Shown here in pieces: positions 15,131-25,279 of a stretch of 53,810 nucleotides of DNA. The stretch is from Bacteroidota bacterium (GTDB taxonomy: Bacteria; Bacteroidota; Bacteroidia; Sphingobacteriales; Sphingobacteriaceae): contig JABDFM010000016.1 in NCBI GenBank assembly GCA_013286565.1, positions 1 to 53,810 of the forward strand. Direction: 5' to 3'. The position numbers were made by a program, and so were the translations under genes. The notes beneath the pieces are model-generated. The model worked only from the letters and a program-made list of their open reading frames with translations, was not told where the DNA came from and did not search any database. Position 1 is the first letter of the stretch. Each line of letters opens with the position of its first letter.

Positions 15131-17530
15131 ATGAAGAAACTGATTACCCTGTTCCTGGTGGCTGCCTGCACCCATACGTTTGCACAAAAACTGGATAGCC
15201 TGACCGTTGAAAAGATCACGCGCGACCCTAAATGGATAGGCACCTCGCCCTCAAACGTCCACTGGAGCGACGATAGCAAAAAGGTCTATTTTAACTGGGC
15301 GACCGATGGCGCTGACCGCGAAGAATTGTACAGCATTACCTCCGCAGATACCAAACCGCAAAAAGTAAGTTTGGATGATCGCAAAGTATTACCCCCTGAA
15401 AATGGAAACTGGAACAAAAAGCATACGATAAAACTGTTTGAAAAAAACGGGGATATTTTTCTGTCGGATATCGCAAAGGGTAAGATCACTCAACTTACCA
15501 GCACTACCGACCGCGAAAGCAACCCGGTTTTCAACAATGACGAAAGCAGCGTACTGTTTATCCGCAATGATAACCTGTATGCTTTAAAACTAAACAGCGG
15601 CGAATTAAAGCAGCTGACCAATTTTGTGCGCTCGGGTGCAGCAGTGCAACCGGTCCCAACCGGCAGAAGGGGTCGGCAGGGAAATAACAACAAAACAGAT
15701 AATAGCAACACAAATCAGCAGGAAAAATGGCTGAAAGATCAGCAACTGGAACTGTTTGACGTGATCAAAGAAAAAGCCAAGGATGATAAGTGGAATGCCG
15801 CTGAACGGAAAGTGCTTCAGCCTGAAAAATTGAAAGAGATCAATGTTGATGATAAGCGGATAAGCGGTTTAAGTTTAAGTCCGGATGGCCGCTATATCAC
15901 CTATCGTTTGATCACCTCGCCAAAAGATGAAAAATTGACCATTGTGCCTGATTATGTGACCGCATCCGGCTATACCGAGGATATCCAAAATCGCGAAAAG
16001 GTGGGTGGCCCACAGTCAACTTCGGAGTCGTTTATTTTTGATACGCAGCGTGATACGGTTTATAGTATTTCGACCAAAGAGATACCCGGCATAAAAGACC
16101 TGCCCGATTATATAAAAGATTATCCCAAAGAACTGGAAGCCCGCACCAAACTGAATGAAGACCGCAAGGTGAGTATTTCCGGGCCTCATTGGAACGAAGA
16201 CGGTAAATACGCGGTGGTGTTAGTGAACGCACAGGATAATAAAGACCGCTGGATCATGAAGCTTGATGCAGCTACCGGGCAATTGAACCTGATAGACCGT
16301 GAACATAATGACGCCTGGGTTGGCGGGCCGGGTGCTTACAATTTGGGCTGGATTGATAATACCCATTTTTACTACCAGAGCGAGGCCAGCGGCTACTCGC
16401 ATATTTATGTGGCAGATGTAAGCACCGGTGATAAAAAGCAGCTCACCAGCGGCAAATGGGAAGTGCAAACGCTTGAATTGTCAAGAGATAAAAAGACGTT
16501 CTACTTTACCGCTAATATGGAGCATCCTGGCGTAACTGATTTTTACAAAATACCGGTAAATGGTGGTACGCCCGTTAAACTCACTTCTATGAAAGGGGGC
16601 AACGAAATAACGCTTTCGCCGGATGAAAAATGGCTGGCTATCCGCTATTCATACACCAATAAACCCTGGGATCTGTACCTGCAAGCCAACAAGCCCGGCG
16701 CTAAAGCCACTAAAATCACCAATTCGGCTAGCGGGGAATATAACTCCTACCCATGGCGCGCGCCCGAGATCATCACTTTTAAAAACCGTTATGGCAGCGA
16801 TGTATATGCAAGGGTTTACGAGCCGAAAACTCCTGATCCGGCAAAACCAGCTGTAGTATTTGTGCATGGCGCGGGGTATCTGCAAAATGTCACCTATTCC
16901 TGGAGCTATTATTTCAGGGAATATATGTTCAATAATCTCCTGGCCGACAAAGGTTATTATGTGATAGACATTGACTATACGGCCAGTGCAGGCTACGGTC
17001 GCGATTGGCGTACGGGCATCTATCGCCACATGGGTGGTAAGGACCTGAGCGATGAGGTCGACGGCGTAAAATACCTGGTAGATAAATATGGCGTTAACCC
17101 AAAACACGTGGGTATGTATGGCGGTTCGTATGGCGGATTTATGACGCTGATGGCCCTGTTTACGGAACCTAATGTGTTTACTTCCGGCGCGGCCATCCGT
17201 TCAGTAACTGATTGGGCGCATTATAACCATGGTTATACCGATGATATACTAAACGAGCCTTACAATGATGAAAAAGCGTACCGCCAAAGCTCGCCCATTT
17301 ACTTTGCCAATGGCTTAAAAGGTAATTTGCTGATGCTGCATGGTATGGTTGATCAGAATGTGAACTTTCAGGATATCATCAGGCTTACCCAAAAATTGAT
17401 CGAATTGCATAAGGACAATTGGTGGCTGGCTCCTTACCCGGTAGAAGACCATGCCTTTGAAGTCCCCAGCAGCTGGACGGATGAATATAAACGGATATTT
17501 AAATTGTTTGAAGGAACGCTGAAGAAGTAA
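15131..17530 (+). CDS. S9 (prolyl oligopeptidase/DPP-IV type) serine peptidase
   Basis: A 799 aa exported peptidase read from the ATG at 15131; the frame is open to a TTG at 15101, which lacks support. Signal peptide MKKLITLFLVAACTHTFAQ. A beta-propeller covers about residues 25-540, and the alpha/beta-hydrolase domain follows. The catalytic triad is visible: Ser666 in GGSYGG, Asp741 in MVDQNV and His774 in EDHAFE. Such enzymes cleave short peptides in the periplasm. A low-complexity Asn/Gln/Arg loop occurs near residues 177-195. It is transcribed alone and converges on the 176-aa gene, 4 bp away. Confidence 0.94.
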   Translation: MKKLITLFLVAACTHTFAQKLDSLTVEKITRDPKWIGTSPSNVHWSDDSKKVYFNWATDGADREELYSITSADTKPQKVSLDDRKVLPPENGNWNKKHTIKLFEKNGDIFLSDIAKGKITQLTSTTDRESNPVFNNDESSVLFIRNDNLYALKLNSGELKQLTNFVRSGAAVQPVPTGRRGRQGNNNKTDNSNTNQQEKWLKDQQLELFDVIKEKAKDDKWNAAERKVLQPEKLKEINVDDKRISGLSLSPDGRYITYRLITSPKDEKLTIVPDYVTASGYTEDIQNREKVGGPQSTSESFIFDTQRDTVYSISTKEIPGIKDLPDYIKDYPKELEARTKLNEDRKVSISGPHWNEDGKYAVVLVNAQDNKDRWIMKLDAATGQLNLIDREHNDAWVGGPGAYNLGWIDNTHFYYQSEASGYSHIYVADVSTGDKKQLTSGKWEVQTLELSRDKKTFYFTANMEHPGVTDFYKIPVNGGTPVKLTSMKGGNEITLSPDEKWLAIRYSYTNKPWDLYLQANKPGAKATKITNSASGEYNSYPWRAPEIITFKNRYGSDVYARVYEPKTPDPAKPAVVFVHGAGYLQNVTYSWSYYFREYMFNNLLADKGYYVIDIDYTASAGYGRDWRTGIYRHMGGKDLSDEVDGVKYLVDKYGVNPKHVGMYGGSYGGFMTLMALFTEPNVFTSGAAIRSVTDWAHYNHGYTDDILNEPYNDEKAYRQSSPIYFANGLKGNLLMLHGMVDQNVNFQDIIRLTQKLIELHKDNWWLAPYPVEDHAFEVPSSWTDEYKRIFKLFEGTLKK

Positions 17531-17534
17531 TAAT

Positions 17535-18065
17535 TTAATTTATTTGGCCAGCTTTTTTAAGGTCCGCATAGCTTTTGCCACTCAAGGTTTCCTTTATACT
17601 CGATTTGAATTGTTTTGACAATGCTTTATTTTTCAGCATTTGGATTAATAAATGCTGTAGCTTTTGATTCTTATATTGTTTAGTTATTATGTGTTTCGAA
17701 TCAAATTCATTGAATGTGCAACGTTCAAGCAAATCTTCGTTTATTGCCTTTTTTTGATAAAGATTATAACATGAACTTACCACATCTACATATTGATCTA
17801 ATGGGAGCTTAGTCATGGAACAAATTGCGATTAATTTATTCGTGAAATCCTCTGGTTGTTTTAAGTATTGCAATACAGTATCTTTAAATTTTAGTGGGTT
17901 ATCGTAAACCTCATTAAACTCTTTTACTTCATGCAATGCAAATATGTCTGTTAAGTCTACAACTTTAGAATGAATGGATTTAATCCGCTTTTCAAAATTT
18001 GTCGAATTAGCATACCAATTAGTAGACGTCAAAAAAAGCGTGAAAAATAAAACAACGATCTTCAT
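17535..18065 (-). CDS. Unrecognised exported protein (176 aa)
   Basis: I do not recognise this protein. It has a likely signal peptide (MKIVVLFFTLFLTSTNWYAN) and a helical, lysine-rich mature part with three cysteines (in AICSMTK, SSCYNLY and ERCTFNE). It is AT-rich compared with its neighbours, which may mean faster evolution or later acquisition. It converges with the S9 peptidase, with 4 bp between the stops. Confidence 0.7.
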   Translation of the reverse strand: MKIVVLFFTLFLTSTNWYANSTNFEKRIKSIHSKVVDLTDIFALHEVKEFNEVYDNPLKFKDTVLQYLKQPEDFTNKLIAICSMTKLPLDQYVDVVSSCYNLYQKKAINEDLLERCTFNEFDSKHIITKQYKNQKLQHLLIQMLKNKALSKQFKSSIKETLSGKSYADLKKAGQIN

Positions 18066-18184
18066 TTATTGCGGATCAAAGTGAAAAACAAATAAAATAC
18101 TTACTACTATAAGTGGAACCTAATTTACTAATTATTTTTTCAGACCTGCGCTTCATGGTTTGTTTATCTTAGCATCTTCAATCT

Positions 18185-18607
18185 ATGAAAAAAACAGGCA
18201 TATTTTTAATGTTATTATTAGGCTTTGGTTGCACCAATCAACCCAACAAAATAAATATTGCCATCAACCTTACCGACAGCAACCATTCGGTAAGCGTCAA
18301 AGGTTTTGATAAAGCGGTGATCGATGATATTGGCAGGGATACCGATAAAAGCGTTTGGCAAGGTTTACTGCCTGTTTATAAAATGCCCCCGGATACTGAT
18401 CTGAAGGATTTTCAAAGCCCGCAACCCGGAGCATACATAGTGAAAGATAGCATCGTGGTTTTTAAGCCGGATACCCCCTTTAAAAAAGGACAGGCTTACT
18501 TTTTGCGCTATTATCCGCACAACGAGGGCACGGATGCCTGGCAATACATCAGGGATCACAAGCGCCCGGGATCACAGGGGCACACTGATTTGATTTTTAA
18601 GTACTAA
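18185..18607 (+). CDS. Small lipoprotein (140 aa)
   Basis: A 140 aa protein with a lipoprotein signal (MLLLGFGC, Cys16), so it should be lipid-anchored in the envelope. The mature part is beta-rich, with VSVKGFDKAVIDDI early and YFLRYYPHNEGTDAWQYI late. I do not recognise a named family. It is a single gene just upstream of the rimP promoter. Confidence 0.75.
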   Translation: MKKTGIFLMLLLGFGCTNQPNKINIAINLTDSNHSVSVKGFDKAVIDDIGRDTDKSVWQGLLPVYKMPPDTDLKDFQSPQPGAYIVKDSIVVFKPDTPFKKGQAYFLRYYPHNEGTDAWQYIRDHKRPGSQGHTDLIFKY

Positions 18608-18612
18608 AACAC

Positions 18613-18642
18613 TTGAAATATTGAATAAAATGCTTATATTTG
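18613..18642 (+). promoter_or_regulatory. Promoter of the rimP-nusA-infB operon
   Basis: TTG at 18613-18615, a 19-bp spacer and TATATTTG at 18635-18642 are an excellent match to the Bacteroidota consensus. Transcription should begin near 18647, leaving a leader of about 78 nt before rimP. Confidence 0.75.
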
Positions 18643-18660
18643 CATCCAAATTAAAGAATT

Positions 18661-18687
18661 AGAGGGGACAGTAGTCCCCTCTTTTAT
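18661..18687 (+). promoter_or_regulatory. Terminator-like hairpin in the rimP leader
   Basis: AGAGGGGAC and GTCCCCTCT form a perfect 9-bp stem with an AGTA loop, followed by TTTTATTT. It lies between the promoter and the first gene, not after a gene, so it could act as an attenuator. NusA, encoded in the same operon, would be a natural regulator; that is inferred. Confidence 0.6.
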
Positions 18688-18724
18688 TTACCGATAATAT
18701 CGTTTTGCCAAAAAAGTACGGACA

Positions 18725-19189
18725 ATGGACATAGAAAAGAGGGTAACCGAACTGGTAGAAGAAAAGATCGCAGACAGGCCAGACCTGTTTTTAGTGGATG
18801 TAAAAATGCATTCGAACGGAAAACTGGTTATCCTGGTTGATGGTGATAAAGGCATAGGCATTGCAGATTGCGCCCAGATAAGCCGCCATGTAGGTTTTCA
18901 TCTGGAGGAGGAGAATGTTTTGGAGGATGCTTATAACCTGGAGGTTTCATCGCCGGGTATTGATGCACCACTTACCCTGCCCAGGCAATATGTAAAGAAT
19001 GTGGAACGCCAGCTGACCATAAAAATGGCTGACGGAACTAAAAGAGAAGGCAAATTGAACGGGTTGACCGAGGATGCCATATTATTAGAAGAAATAACAA
19101 AAGAAAAAGGGAAGAAAGCTGAAACAATTGAAAGCGTAATTCCCCTGGATAAAATAACAGAAACAAAAGTTTTAATATCATTCAAGTAA
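18725..19189 (+). CDS. rimP: Ribosome maturation factor RimP
   Basis: A 154 aa cytoplasmic factor for 30S subunit assembly. The N-terminal part has the family pattern VLIDGDKGIGIADC, here LVDGDKGIGIADCAQISRHV, then EDAYNLEVSSPGIDAPLTLP, which is the RimP signature (about 72-91). The C-terminal SH3-like domain contains GKLNGLTEDAILLEE. It is the first gene of the conserved rimP-nusA-infB order, and its stop lies 3 bp before nusA. Confidence 0.96.
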   Translation: MDIEKRVTELVEEKIADRPDLFLVDVKMHSNGKLVILVDGDKGIGIADCAQISRHVGFHLEEENVLEDAYNLEVSSPGIDAPLTLPRQYVKNVERQLTIKMADGTKREGKLNGLTEDAILLEEITKEKGKKAETIESVIPLDKITETKVLISFK

Positions 19190-19192
19190 AAA

Positions 19193-20428
19193 ATGAGCAA
19201 TATTAATTTAATCGAATCCTTTCAGGAATTTAAGGATTTCAAAAACATCGACCGCCCAACCATGATGAGCGTACTGGAAGACGTTTTCAGAAGCATGATC
19301 AGGAAAAAGTATGGCAATGATGAGAATTGTGACGTGATCGTAAACACCGACAACGGTGACTTAGAGATCTGGCGCACGAGAGTGGTGATGGAAGATGGTT
19401 TTTCGGAAGACGATGACCTGGAGATAGAACTGGCCGAGGCAAAGAAACTGGACCCAAGCCTTGAAGTAGGCGATGACTATATTGAGCTGGTTACTTTGGA
19501 AAGTTTTGGCCGCCGCGCAATACTTGCTGCACGCCAGACACTGGTTTCTAAGATCCTTGAACTGGAGAAAGACGAAATATTTAAGAAATATAAAGACCGT
19601 GTGGGTGAAATTGTGACCGGTGAAGTATACCAGGTGTGGAAAAAAGAAACATTGGTGATTGATGATGAAGGCAACGAATTATTGCTTCCGAAATCAGAAC
19701 AGATACCTGCCGATTATTTCAAAAAAGGCGACAGCGTAAAAGCGGTAGTAAGCAAGGTGGATATGTTGAACAGCAACCCCAAGATCATTATTTCGCGTAC
19801 AGCTCCCGAGTTTTTACAGCGTTTGTTTGAACAGGAAGTGCCTGAGATTTTTGATGGTTTGATCACTATTAAAAAGATCGTGCGTGAACCGGGCGAAAGG
19901 GCAAAAGTTGCCGTTGAATCGTATGATGACCGTATTGACCCCGTAGGCGCTTGCGTTGGTATGAAGGGATCGCGCATACATGGTATCGTACGTGAACTAA
20001 AAAATGAAAATATTGATGTGATCAATTACACCAATAATTTGCAGTTATATATTCAGCGTGCATTATCGCCTGCTAAGATCACCTCCATTAAACTGGATGA
20101 CGAGAAAAAAACAGCGGCAGTATATTTAAAACCCGACCAGGTATCATTGGCTATTGGTCGTGGTGGGCACAATATTAAACTGGCAGGTAAGCTAACAGGT
20201 TATGAAATAGATGTTTACCGAGAAGCAGATGAGCTGGATGAGGATGTGGACATCGAAGAATTCTCAGACGAAATTGAGAGCTGGATCATTGATGAGTTTA
20301 AACGTATAGGGCTTGATACTGCAAAATCAGTGCTGGCATTAACCGTTAATGAACTGGTAAAACGCACCGACCTGGAAGAAGAAACTGTAAAGGAAGTGTT
20401 ATCAATTCTGCAAGCTGAGTTTGAATAA
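19193..20428 (+). CDS. nusA: Transcription termination/antitermination factor NusA
   Basis: A 411 aa RNA-polymerase-binding factor. It has the NusA N-terminal domain (1-125), an S1 domain (about 135-200, GEIVTGEVYQVWKKETLVID as EIVTGEVYQVW), and two KH domains (GACVGMKGSRIHGIVRELKN in part GACVGMKGSRI; SLAIGRGGHNIKLAGKLTG). The C-terminal tail is acidic with a short helix-hairpin-helix-like segment ending at 411. The length is normal for Bacteroidota, which lack the long acidic repeats of E. coli NusA. It acts in pausing, termination and antitermination. Confidence 0.97.
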   Translation: MSNINLIESFQEFKDFKNIDRPTMMSVLEDVFRSMIRKKYGNDENCDVIVNTDNGDLEIWRTRVVMEDGFSEDDDLEIELAEAKKLDPSLEVGDDYIELVTLESFGRRAILAARQTLVSKILELEKDEIFKKYKDRVGEIVTGEVYQVWKKETLVIDDEGNELLLPKSEQIPADYFKKGDSVKAVVSKVDMLNSNPKIIISRTAPEFLQRLFEQEVPEIFDGLITIKKIVREPGERAKVAVESYDDRIDPVGACVGMKGSRIHGIVRELKNENIDVINYTNNLQLYIQRALSPAKITSIKLDDEKKTAAVYLKPDQVSLAIGRGGHNIKLAGKLTGYEIDVYREADELDEDVDIEEFSDEIESWIIDEFKRIGLDTAKSVLALTVNELVKRTDLEEETVKEVLSILQAEFE

Positions 20429-20490
20429 ACATGATAAGCAGAATTAAAATCGTAATTTTGCACAAAATAGCAAAGAAAGAATAATAATAA

Positions 20491-23391
20491 ATGTCAGAAG
20501 ACAAATCCATAAAATTATTTACAGCCGCAAAAGAGCTGAATATCGGTACGGGTACTATCGTTGATTTTTTAGCGACGAAAGGGTTTAAAGTATTAAAACA
20601 TCCTGCTACGCAGTTGGATGGTGATATGTATAATGCGCTTTTGAAAGAATTTGCTGTTGATAAAATTATTAAGGAAGAAGCCAAGCAGATAAGTATAGGC
20701 AAGATAAGGAAAGAAGAGCCCGGCTATATCCCTGAAAAACAAAATGAACAGCCCACCCGCCGCTCAAGAGATTTTGAGAACGAGGAAATACTGATCAAAA
20801 ATACCGGGCATTTTTCGGCACCTGCTGAAAAACCCAAACAAGAGCCGGCAAAAGTTGAAGACCGTGCTGATGTAACACTACCTGGTGTAAAAGTTATTGG
20901 TAAGATCAACCTGAATAACCTGGATGAGCAACATGCAGAGAAGAAGGAAGAACCGATAGTTAGCAAAAAGGAAGTTGTGCCTGAAGTTAAGGCCGAGCCA
21001 AAAAAAGAAGAAGAAGCACCGAAACCAGAACCAGTTGTTAAACCGGAGCCCGTTGAGGAGCCAAAAGAAGAGATACAACAAAAACCGGTAGTAGCTGAAA
21101 AGCCCGCTGAAGAAGCACCGGCTGTTGAAGAGCCAGAAGTAGATGAAGTGATAAGGGCAAAGGCCGAGCGTTTAAGCGGCCCGAATGTGATAGGTAAAAT
21201 ACAGTTGCCAACTGCACCTAAACGTAACCAACCGGTTGCCTCGTCATCAAATACTAATAGCGCTGCCGACCATAAGCGTAAGAGGAAGCGCAAGGATAAC
21301 CAACCAGGTGGTGGCGGCCATCCCGGACAACAAGGTACCCAGCCAAGTGCGCCGCCTAACCCTAACCGTCCTGATTTCAGGAACCGGGGTAATAATACGG
21401 GTGCACCGGCAGGTGGCGGAAACCGACCTGATTTCAGGAACCGGAGCGCTGCCCCTAATACACCAAAAGAAGAACCTTCAGAAAAGGAAATACAAGACCA
21501 GATAAAAGCAACACTGGCCCGCTTAAGCGGTGCCGGTAAATCGGGTAAATTTGCACAGCGGGCCAAATTCCGCAGGCAAAAACGCGATGATGTGGCTGCA
21601 AGTGCCGAAGAACTGGCATTAGAGCAGGAACTGCAATCAAAAGTATTAAAGGTTACCGAGTTTGTTACGGCAAATGAATTAGCCTCCATGATGGATGTTT
21701 CGGTTACGCAGATCATCTCTACTTGTATGAGCCTTGGTATGTTCGTATCTATCAACCAAAGGCTTGATGCGGAAACATTATCCATTGTAGCAGAAGAGTT
21801 TGGCTACCAGGTTGAATTTGTAAAACCGCAGGATGAAGAAGCTAACCTGGATACACCGGATGATCCGGCAGACCTGGTACCGCGCGCGCCAATTGTGACC
21901 ATCATGGGGCACGTTGACCACGGTAAAACTTCGTTACTCGATTTTATACGCAAAACCAATGTAATAGGCGGCGAAGCAGGGGGTATTACCCAACACATTG
22001 GCGCTTATGAAGTAACCTTACCTGATGATAAAGGAAAAATAACCTTCCTGGATACGCCGGGCCACGAGGCATTTACGGCCATGCGTGCCAGGGGTGCACA
22101 GGTAACAGATATTGTAATTATCGTAATTGCTGCTGATGATAGTGTGATGCCGCAAACACGCGAGGCCATAAACCACGCGCAGGCTGCTGGCGCACCTATT
22201 ATTTTTGCCTTCAACAAAATCGATCGACCAGGTGCGAATGCGGATAAGATACGCGAACAATTATCAGCCATGAATATTTTGGTTGAGGAATGGGGCGGTA
22301 AATATCAATCGCAGGAAATATCAGCCAAAACTGGTTTAAACGTAGACAAGCTTTTAGAAAAAGTATTGCTTGAAGCCGAACTGCTTGAATTAACAGCTAA
22401 TCCTAATAAACGTGCCGTTGGTACAGTTATAGAGGCTGCATTGGATAAAGGCCGTGGTATTGTTACTACGATATTGGTACAGGCAGGCAGGCTAAAAGTG
22501 GGCGACCCGATACTTGCCGGTTGTTACAGCGGACGTGTAAAGGCATTGACCAATGAGCGTGGACAAAGAGTAGAGTTTGCAGGCCCATCAACACCGGTAC
22601 AGGTGCTGGGTATGCAAGGAGCGCCTACAGCGGGTGACAAATTTAACTCACTTGAAAGTGAAGTGGAGGCCCGCGAAATTGCCAACAAACGCCTGCAATT
22701 GCAGCGCGAACAAGGCTTGCGTACGCAGAAACACATCACCCTGGATGAAATTGGTCGTCGTTTGGCAGTAGGTAACTTTAAGGAACTTAACATCATTGTT
22801 AAAGGTGATGTGGATGGTTCTATCGAGGCTTTATCCGATTCGTTGCTTAAACTTTCGACCGAGCAGATACAAGTGAATATTATTTCGAAGGCGGTTGGTC
22901 AGATCTCTGAATCTGATGTATTGCTGGCTTCTGCTTCAGATGCTATCATCATCGGTTTCCAGGTACGCCCATCAGGCGGTGCCCGTAAACTGGCTGAGCA
23001 TGAACAAATTGATATCAGGCTTTATTCCATCATCTATGATGCGATAAACGAAATAAAAGCAGCTATGGAAGGCATGCTTGCGCCAACCTTTGAAGAGAAG
23101 ATAGTTGCCAACGTAGAGATACGCGAAACCTTCAAGATCAGCAAGGTGGGTACAATTGCAGGTTGTATGGTACTGGATGGGAAAATTACCCGTAACAGCA
23201 AAATACGTATCGTGCGCGAAGGCGTAGTGATCTATACCGGCGAGCTGGCTTCATTAAAACGTTTCAAAGATGATGTGAAGGAAGTAAGCACCGGTTACGA
23301 ATGCGGTTTGAACATACAAAACTTTAACAACATTGAAGTTGGCGACATTGTTGAAGCCTATGAGAATGTAGAAGTTAAACGCAAACTGTAA
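20491..23391 (+). CDS. infB: Translation initiation factor IF-2
   Basis: A 966 aa GTPase that brings initiator tRNA to the 30S subunit. The IF2_N domain is at about 5-55. A long Lys/Glu/Pro-rich and Arg/Gly-rich linker covers about 70-380. The G domain carries GHVDHGKT (about 472-479), DTPGHEAF and NKID. Domains C1 and C2 complete the protein. It follows nusA by 62 bp, where a TAATTTTG box (20453-20460) could be a weak internal -7 element. A strong hairpin and T-run end the operon at 23418-23447. Confidence 0.98.
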   Translation: MSEDKSIKLFTAAKELNIGTGTIVDFLATKGFKVLKHPATQLDGDMYNALLKEFAVDKIIKEEAKQISIGKIRKEEPGYIPEKQNEQPTRRSRDFENEEILIKNTGHFSAPAEKPKQEPAKVEDRADVTLPGVKVIGKINLNNLDEQHAEKKEEPIVSKKEVVPEVKAEPKKEEEAPKPEPVVKPEPVEEPKEEIQQKPVVAEKPAEEAPAVEEPEVDEVIRAKAERLSGPNVIGKIQLPTAPKRNQPVASSSNTNSAADHKRKRKRKDNQPGGGGHPGQQGTQPSAPPNPNRPDFRNRGNNTGAPAGGGNRPDFRNRSAAPNTPKEEPSEKEIQDQIKATLARLSGAGKSGKFAQRAKFRRQKRDDVAASAEELALEQELQSKVLKVTEFVTANELASMMDVSVTQIISTCMSLGMFVSINQRLDAETLSIVAEEFGYQVEFVKPQDEEANLDTPDDPADLVPRAPIVTIMGHVDHGKTSLLDFIRKTNVIGGEAGGITQHIGAYEVTLPDDKGKITFLDTPGHEAFTAMRARGAQVTDIVIIVIAADDSVMPQTREAINHAQAAGAPIIFAFNKIDRPGANADKIREQLSAMNILVEEWGGKYQSQEISAKTGLNVDKLLEKVLLEAELLELTANPNKRAVGTVIEAALDKGRGIVTTILVQAGRLKVGDPILAGCYSGRVKALTNERGQRVEFAGPSTPVQVLGMQGAPTAGDKFNSLESEVEAREIANKRLQLQREQGLRTQKHITLDEIGRRLAVGNFKELNIIVKGDVDGSIEALSDSLLKLSTEQIQVNIISKAVGQISESDVLLASASDAIIIGFQVRPSGGARKLAEHEQIDIRLYSIIYDAINEIKAAMEGMLAPTFEEKIVANVEIRETFKISKVGTIAGCMVLDGKITRNSKIRIVREGVVIYTGELASLKRFKDDVKEVSTGYECGLNIQNFNNIEVGDIVEAYENVEVKRKL

Positions 23392-23417
23392 CAGACTAAG
23401 AAAATAATTGTTAAAAA

Positions 23418-23447
23418 GGCTCTCTGATTGTCAGGGAGCCTTTTTTT
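23418..23447 (+). terminator. Rho-independent terminator of the rimP-nusA-infB operon
   Basis: GGCTCTCTGA and TCAGGGAGCC pair (one G-T pair) around TTG, followed by seven T. It lies 27 bp after the infB stop. Confidence 0.9.
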
Positions 23448-23608
23448 GTTAAAAAAAGCAGGATTGTTTAAAAAAATAACCCGCAATCAGAGAGATGGCT
23501 TTCATTAACTATTTGAAAACTAAATATTTTCCCTATTTTGTGGTGCAATAATTACGTATGTTTTGAATATTACAAGCAATGCTTATAAACTAATTCAATA
23601 TAAATAAA

Positions 23609-23959
23609 GTGATTAAATCCAAAGCAAGCATTACTACTGGTCAGTGCATCAGAAATTTCCGACAGCAATTCGGATGGAGTCAGGAAGTTATCGCTAATCT
23701 TTTAGGTATATCCGTGCCTGCCTTTTCAAAGATCGAAACCGGGGTTACCGATGTTAATCTATCGCGCCTTGAACAAATCGCTAACGCATTTGAAGTTAAT
23801 ATCGTCAGTCTCCTCTCCTCCGGGGAAGATGAACAAATGCCTGGGATTACTCCCTTAATTGATTCGCTTAAAAAGCAGCTTGCCGAGAACGAAGCGGAAA
23901 TCGTAAAATTACAGCGTAAGGTGATCCAACTTTACGATGAACTTCATGGAATGAGTTAA
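23609..23959 (+). CDS. XRE-family helix-turn-helix regulator
   Basis: A 116 aa protein using a GTG start; no ATG fits. The XRE helix-turn-helix is at about residues 12-68 (FRQQFGWSQEVIANLLGISV, AFSKIETG). A charged coiled-coil follows (SLKKQLAENEAEIVKLQRKV), which could make dimers. No target is evident. A box resembling a promoter (TTG at 23513 and CTATTTTG at 23533) lies about 70 bp upstream. Neighbouring genes do not suggest a phage or toxin-antitoxin system. Confidence 0.85.
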   Translation: MIKSKASITTGQCIRNFRQQFGWSQEVIANLLGISVPAFSKIETGVTDVNLSRLEQIANAFEVNIVSLLSSGEDEQMPGITPLIDSLKKQLAENEAEIVKLQRKVIQLYDELHGMS

Positions 23960-24279
23960 TATCCCAGCTCAACCCTCATATATAAATTGCCCGTACTGAA
24001 TCTTAAGCCCGAAATATCAATCTATTTTGAGAGAAACGCTATTACTAACACGGCTGTAAAAATGTTTTTCTATAACCATTGTCGCACATCAATAACCCAT
24101 GCCGTATAGCTATTATGCGTATGAATCTCAGCTTTTAAGCACTACGATAGTGTAAATAGTACGCATATTGATATTAAACAAGACGTTTTAGTATGTTTTT
24201 CAAATAAGTATTTGATTTATAACTAAAAGTCATGTAATTTCAGTATTTTCTCTTTGCCTTTATCTATTATCTTTTTTGA
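23960..24279. other. 320-bp AT-rich spacer without a recognised gene
   Basis: Between the XRE regulator and the unknown secreted protein. No ORF with support, no long hairpin and no convincing promoter were found. Confidence 0.6.
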
Positions 24280-25038
24280 ATGAGTAAACATATCCTTAAA
24301 GCAAGCATCTGGTGTATTTTATACGTAATTTCTGCCAGCAATTCATTCGGACAGACTACTTCAAACGACAGTACTTATCTGCAAAATACGATAGCCCAAA
24401 CAGAGTCAAACTTTCGAAAGGCCATAGGCCAGGAATCAAGGTTGTATAACGGTCCAGAATATCTCTTATATGACCGCAATATAAAAGGCAATGCGCTTTA
24501 CCCCCTTGATGCTACAACCTGGCAACCCGGTGAGGTCAATTATGATGGCATAGTTTATAAGGGCGTACCTATAATGTATGATATCTATAGGGATCAACTG
24601 GCGGCTGTTCTGTATAATAGATTTTCTATTTATGTTTTTTTGAGTGAGCGGGTACACGATTTCACCTTATTTGATCACCATTTTGTAAGGATAGTGGCTG
24701 ATTCCTTAAGCACCAATAATTCGGGGGTCACAACCGGATTTTATGATCAGCTTTATGGGGGTAAAATTGAGGTTTTGGCTAAAAGGATAAAAAATATTCA
24801 AAATTCAACTTCTACAATAGGTGTTCCTGAAACTTATTTTTCCGCTAAGAACGAGTACTATATCAAAAAAGGCAATATCTTTTATAATGTCAGCAGTAAA
24901 AGGTCTTTTTTGAATGTCCTGAAAGATAAAAAAAGCTTGCTTCAGAAATACATCAGGGATAATAACATCAGCTTTAGGGACAACCGCGAAGCGTACATGG
25001 CCCAGGTAGCATCGTATTATGATCACCTGGCCAACTGA
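24280..25038 (+). CDS. Unrecognised secreted protein (252 aa)
   Basis: I recognise no domain. It has a likely signal peptide (about residues 1-25, ending NSFGQ). The mature part is rich in Tyr and Asn, with segments LYNGPEYLLYDRNIKGNALY (about 55-74) and MYDIYRDQLAAVLYNRFS. The distribution of polar and hydrophobic residues suggests a soluble periplasmic or surface protein of about 226 residues. It lies alone, 240 bp upstream of the TonB receptor operon, with no coupling to it. Confidence 0.75.
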   Translation: MSKHILKASIWCILYVISASNSFGQTTSNDSTYLQNTIAQTESNFRKAIGQESRLYNGPEYLLYDRNIKGNALYPLDATTWQPGEVNYDGIVYKGVPIMYDIYRDQLAAVLYNRFSIYVFLSERVHDFTLFDHHFVRIVADSLSTNNSGVTTGFYDQLYGGKIEVLAKRIKNIQNSTSTIGVPETYFSAKNEYYIKKGNIFYNVSSKRSFLNVLKDKKSLLQKYIRDNNISFRDNREAYMAQVASYYDHLAN

Positions 25039-25279
25039 CTTGGAACCCCATCAAACCGACGACTATCATGTCAAAGATCCGGGGTAAATCGTTCCTGGCA
25101 GATGGATTACAGCTAAAAATAAAAATGAGCGAATTAAGCTCATACCGATAGTGTTCGGTATAAATAATGAATAAAAACACTTTGATAACCTTACCTGCAA
25201 TTGGGCAGGTTCATCGCCACTAAAAATAGGCGAAGGAGTGCATCTTAGAAAAATTTATATTAAGAAAAAAGTGACCCTG

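Noticed and set aside
20724..21785. Long minus-strand reading frame (353 aa) antisense to infB
   Set aside because: It is low-complexity Ser/Gly/Phe sequence that mirrors the Lys/Glu/Pro-rich IF-2 linker; it has no domain or start signal.
23609..25038. XRE regulator plus unknown protein as a toxin-antitoxin or phage module
   Set aside because: The genes are 320 bp apart, the second has a signal peptide, and no toxin or phage protein is present.
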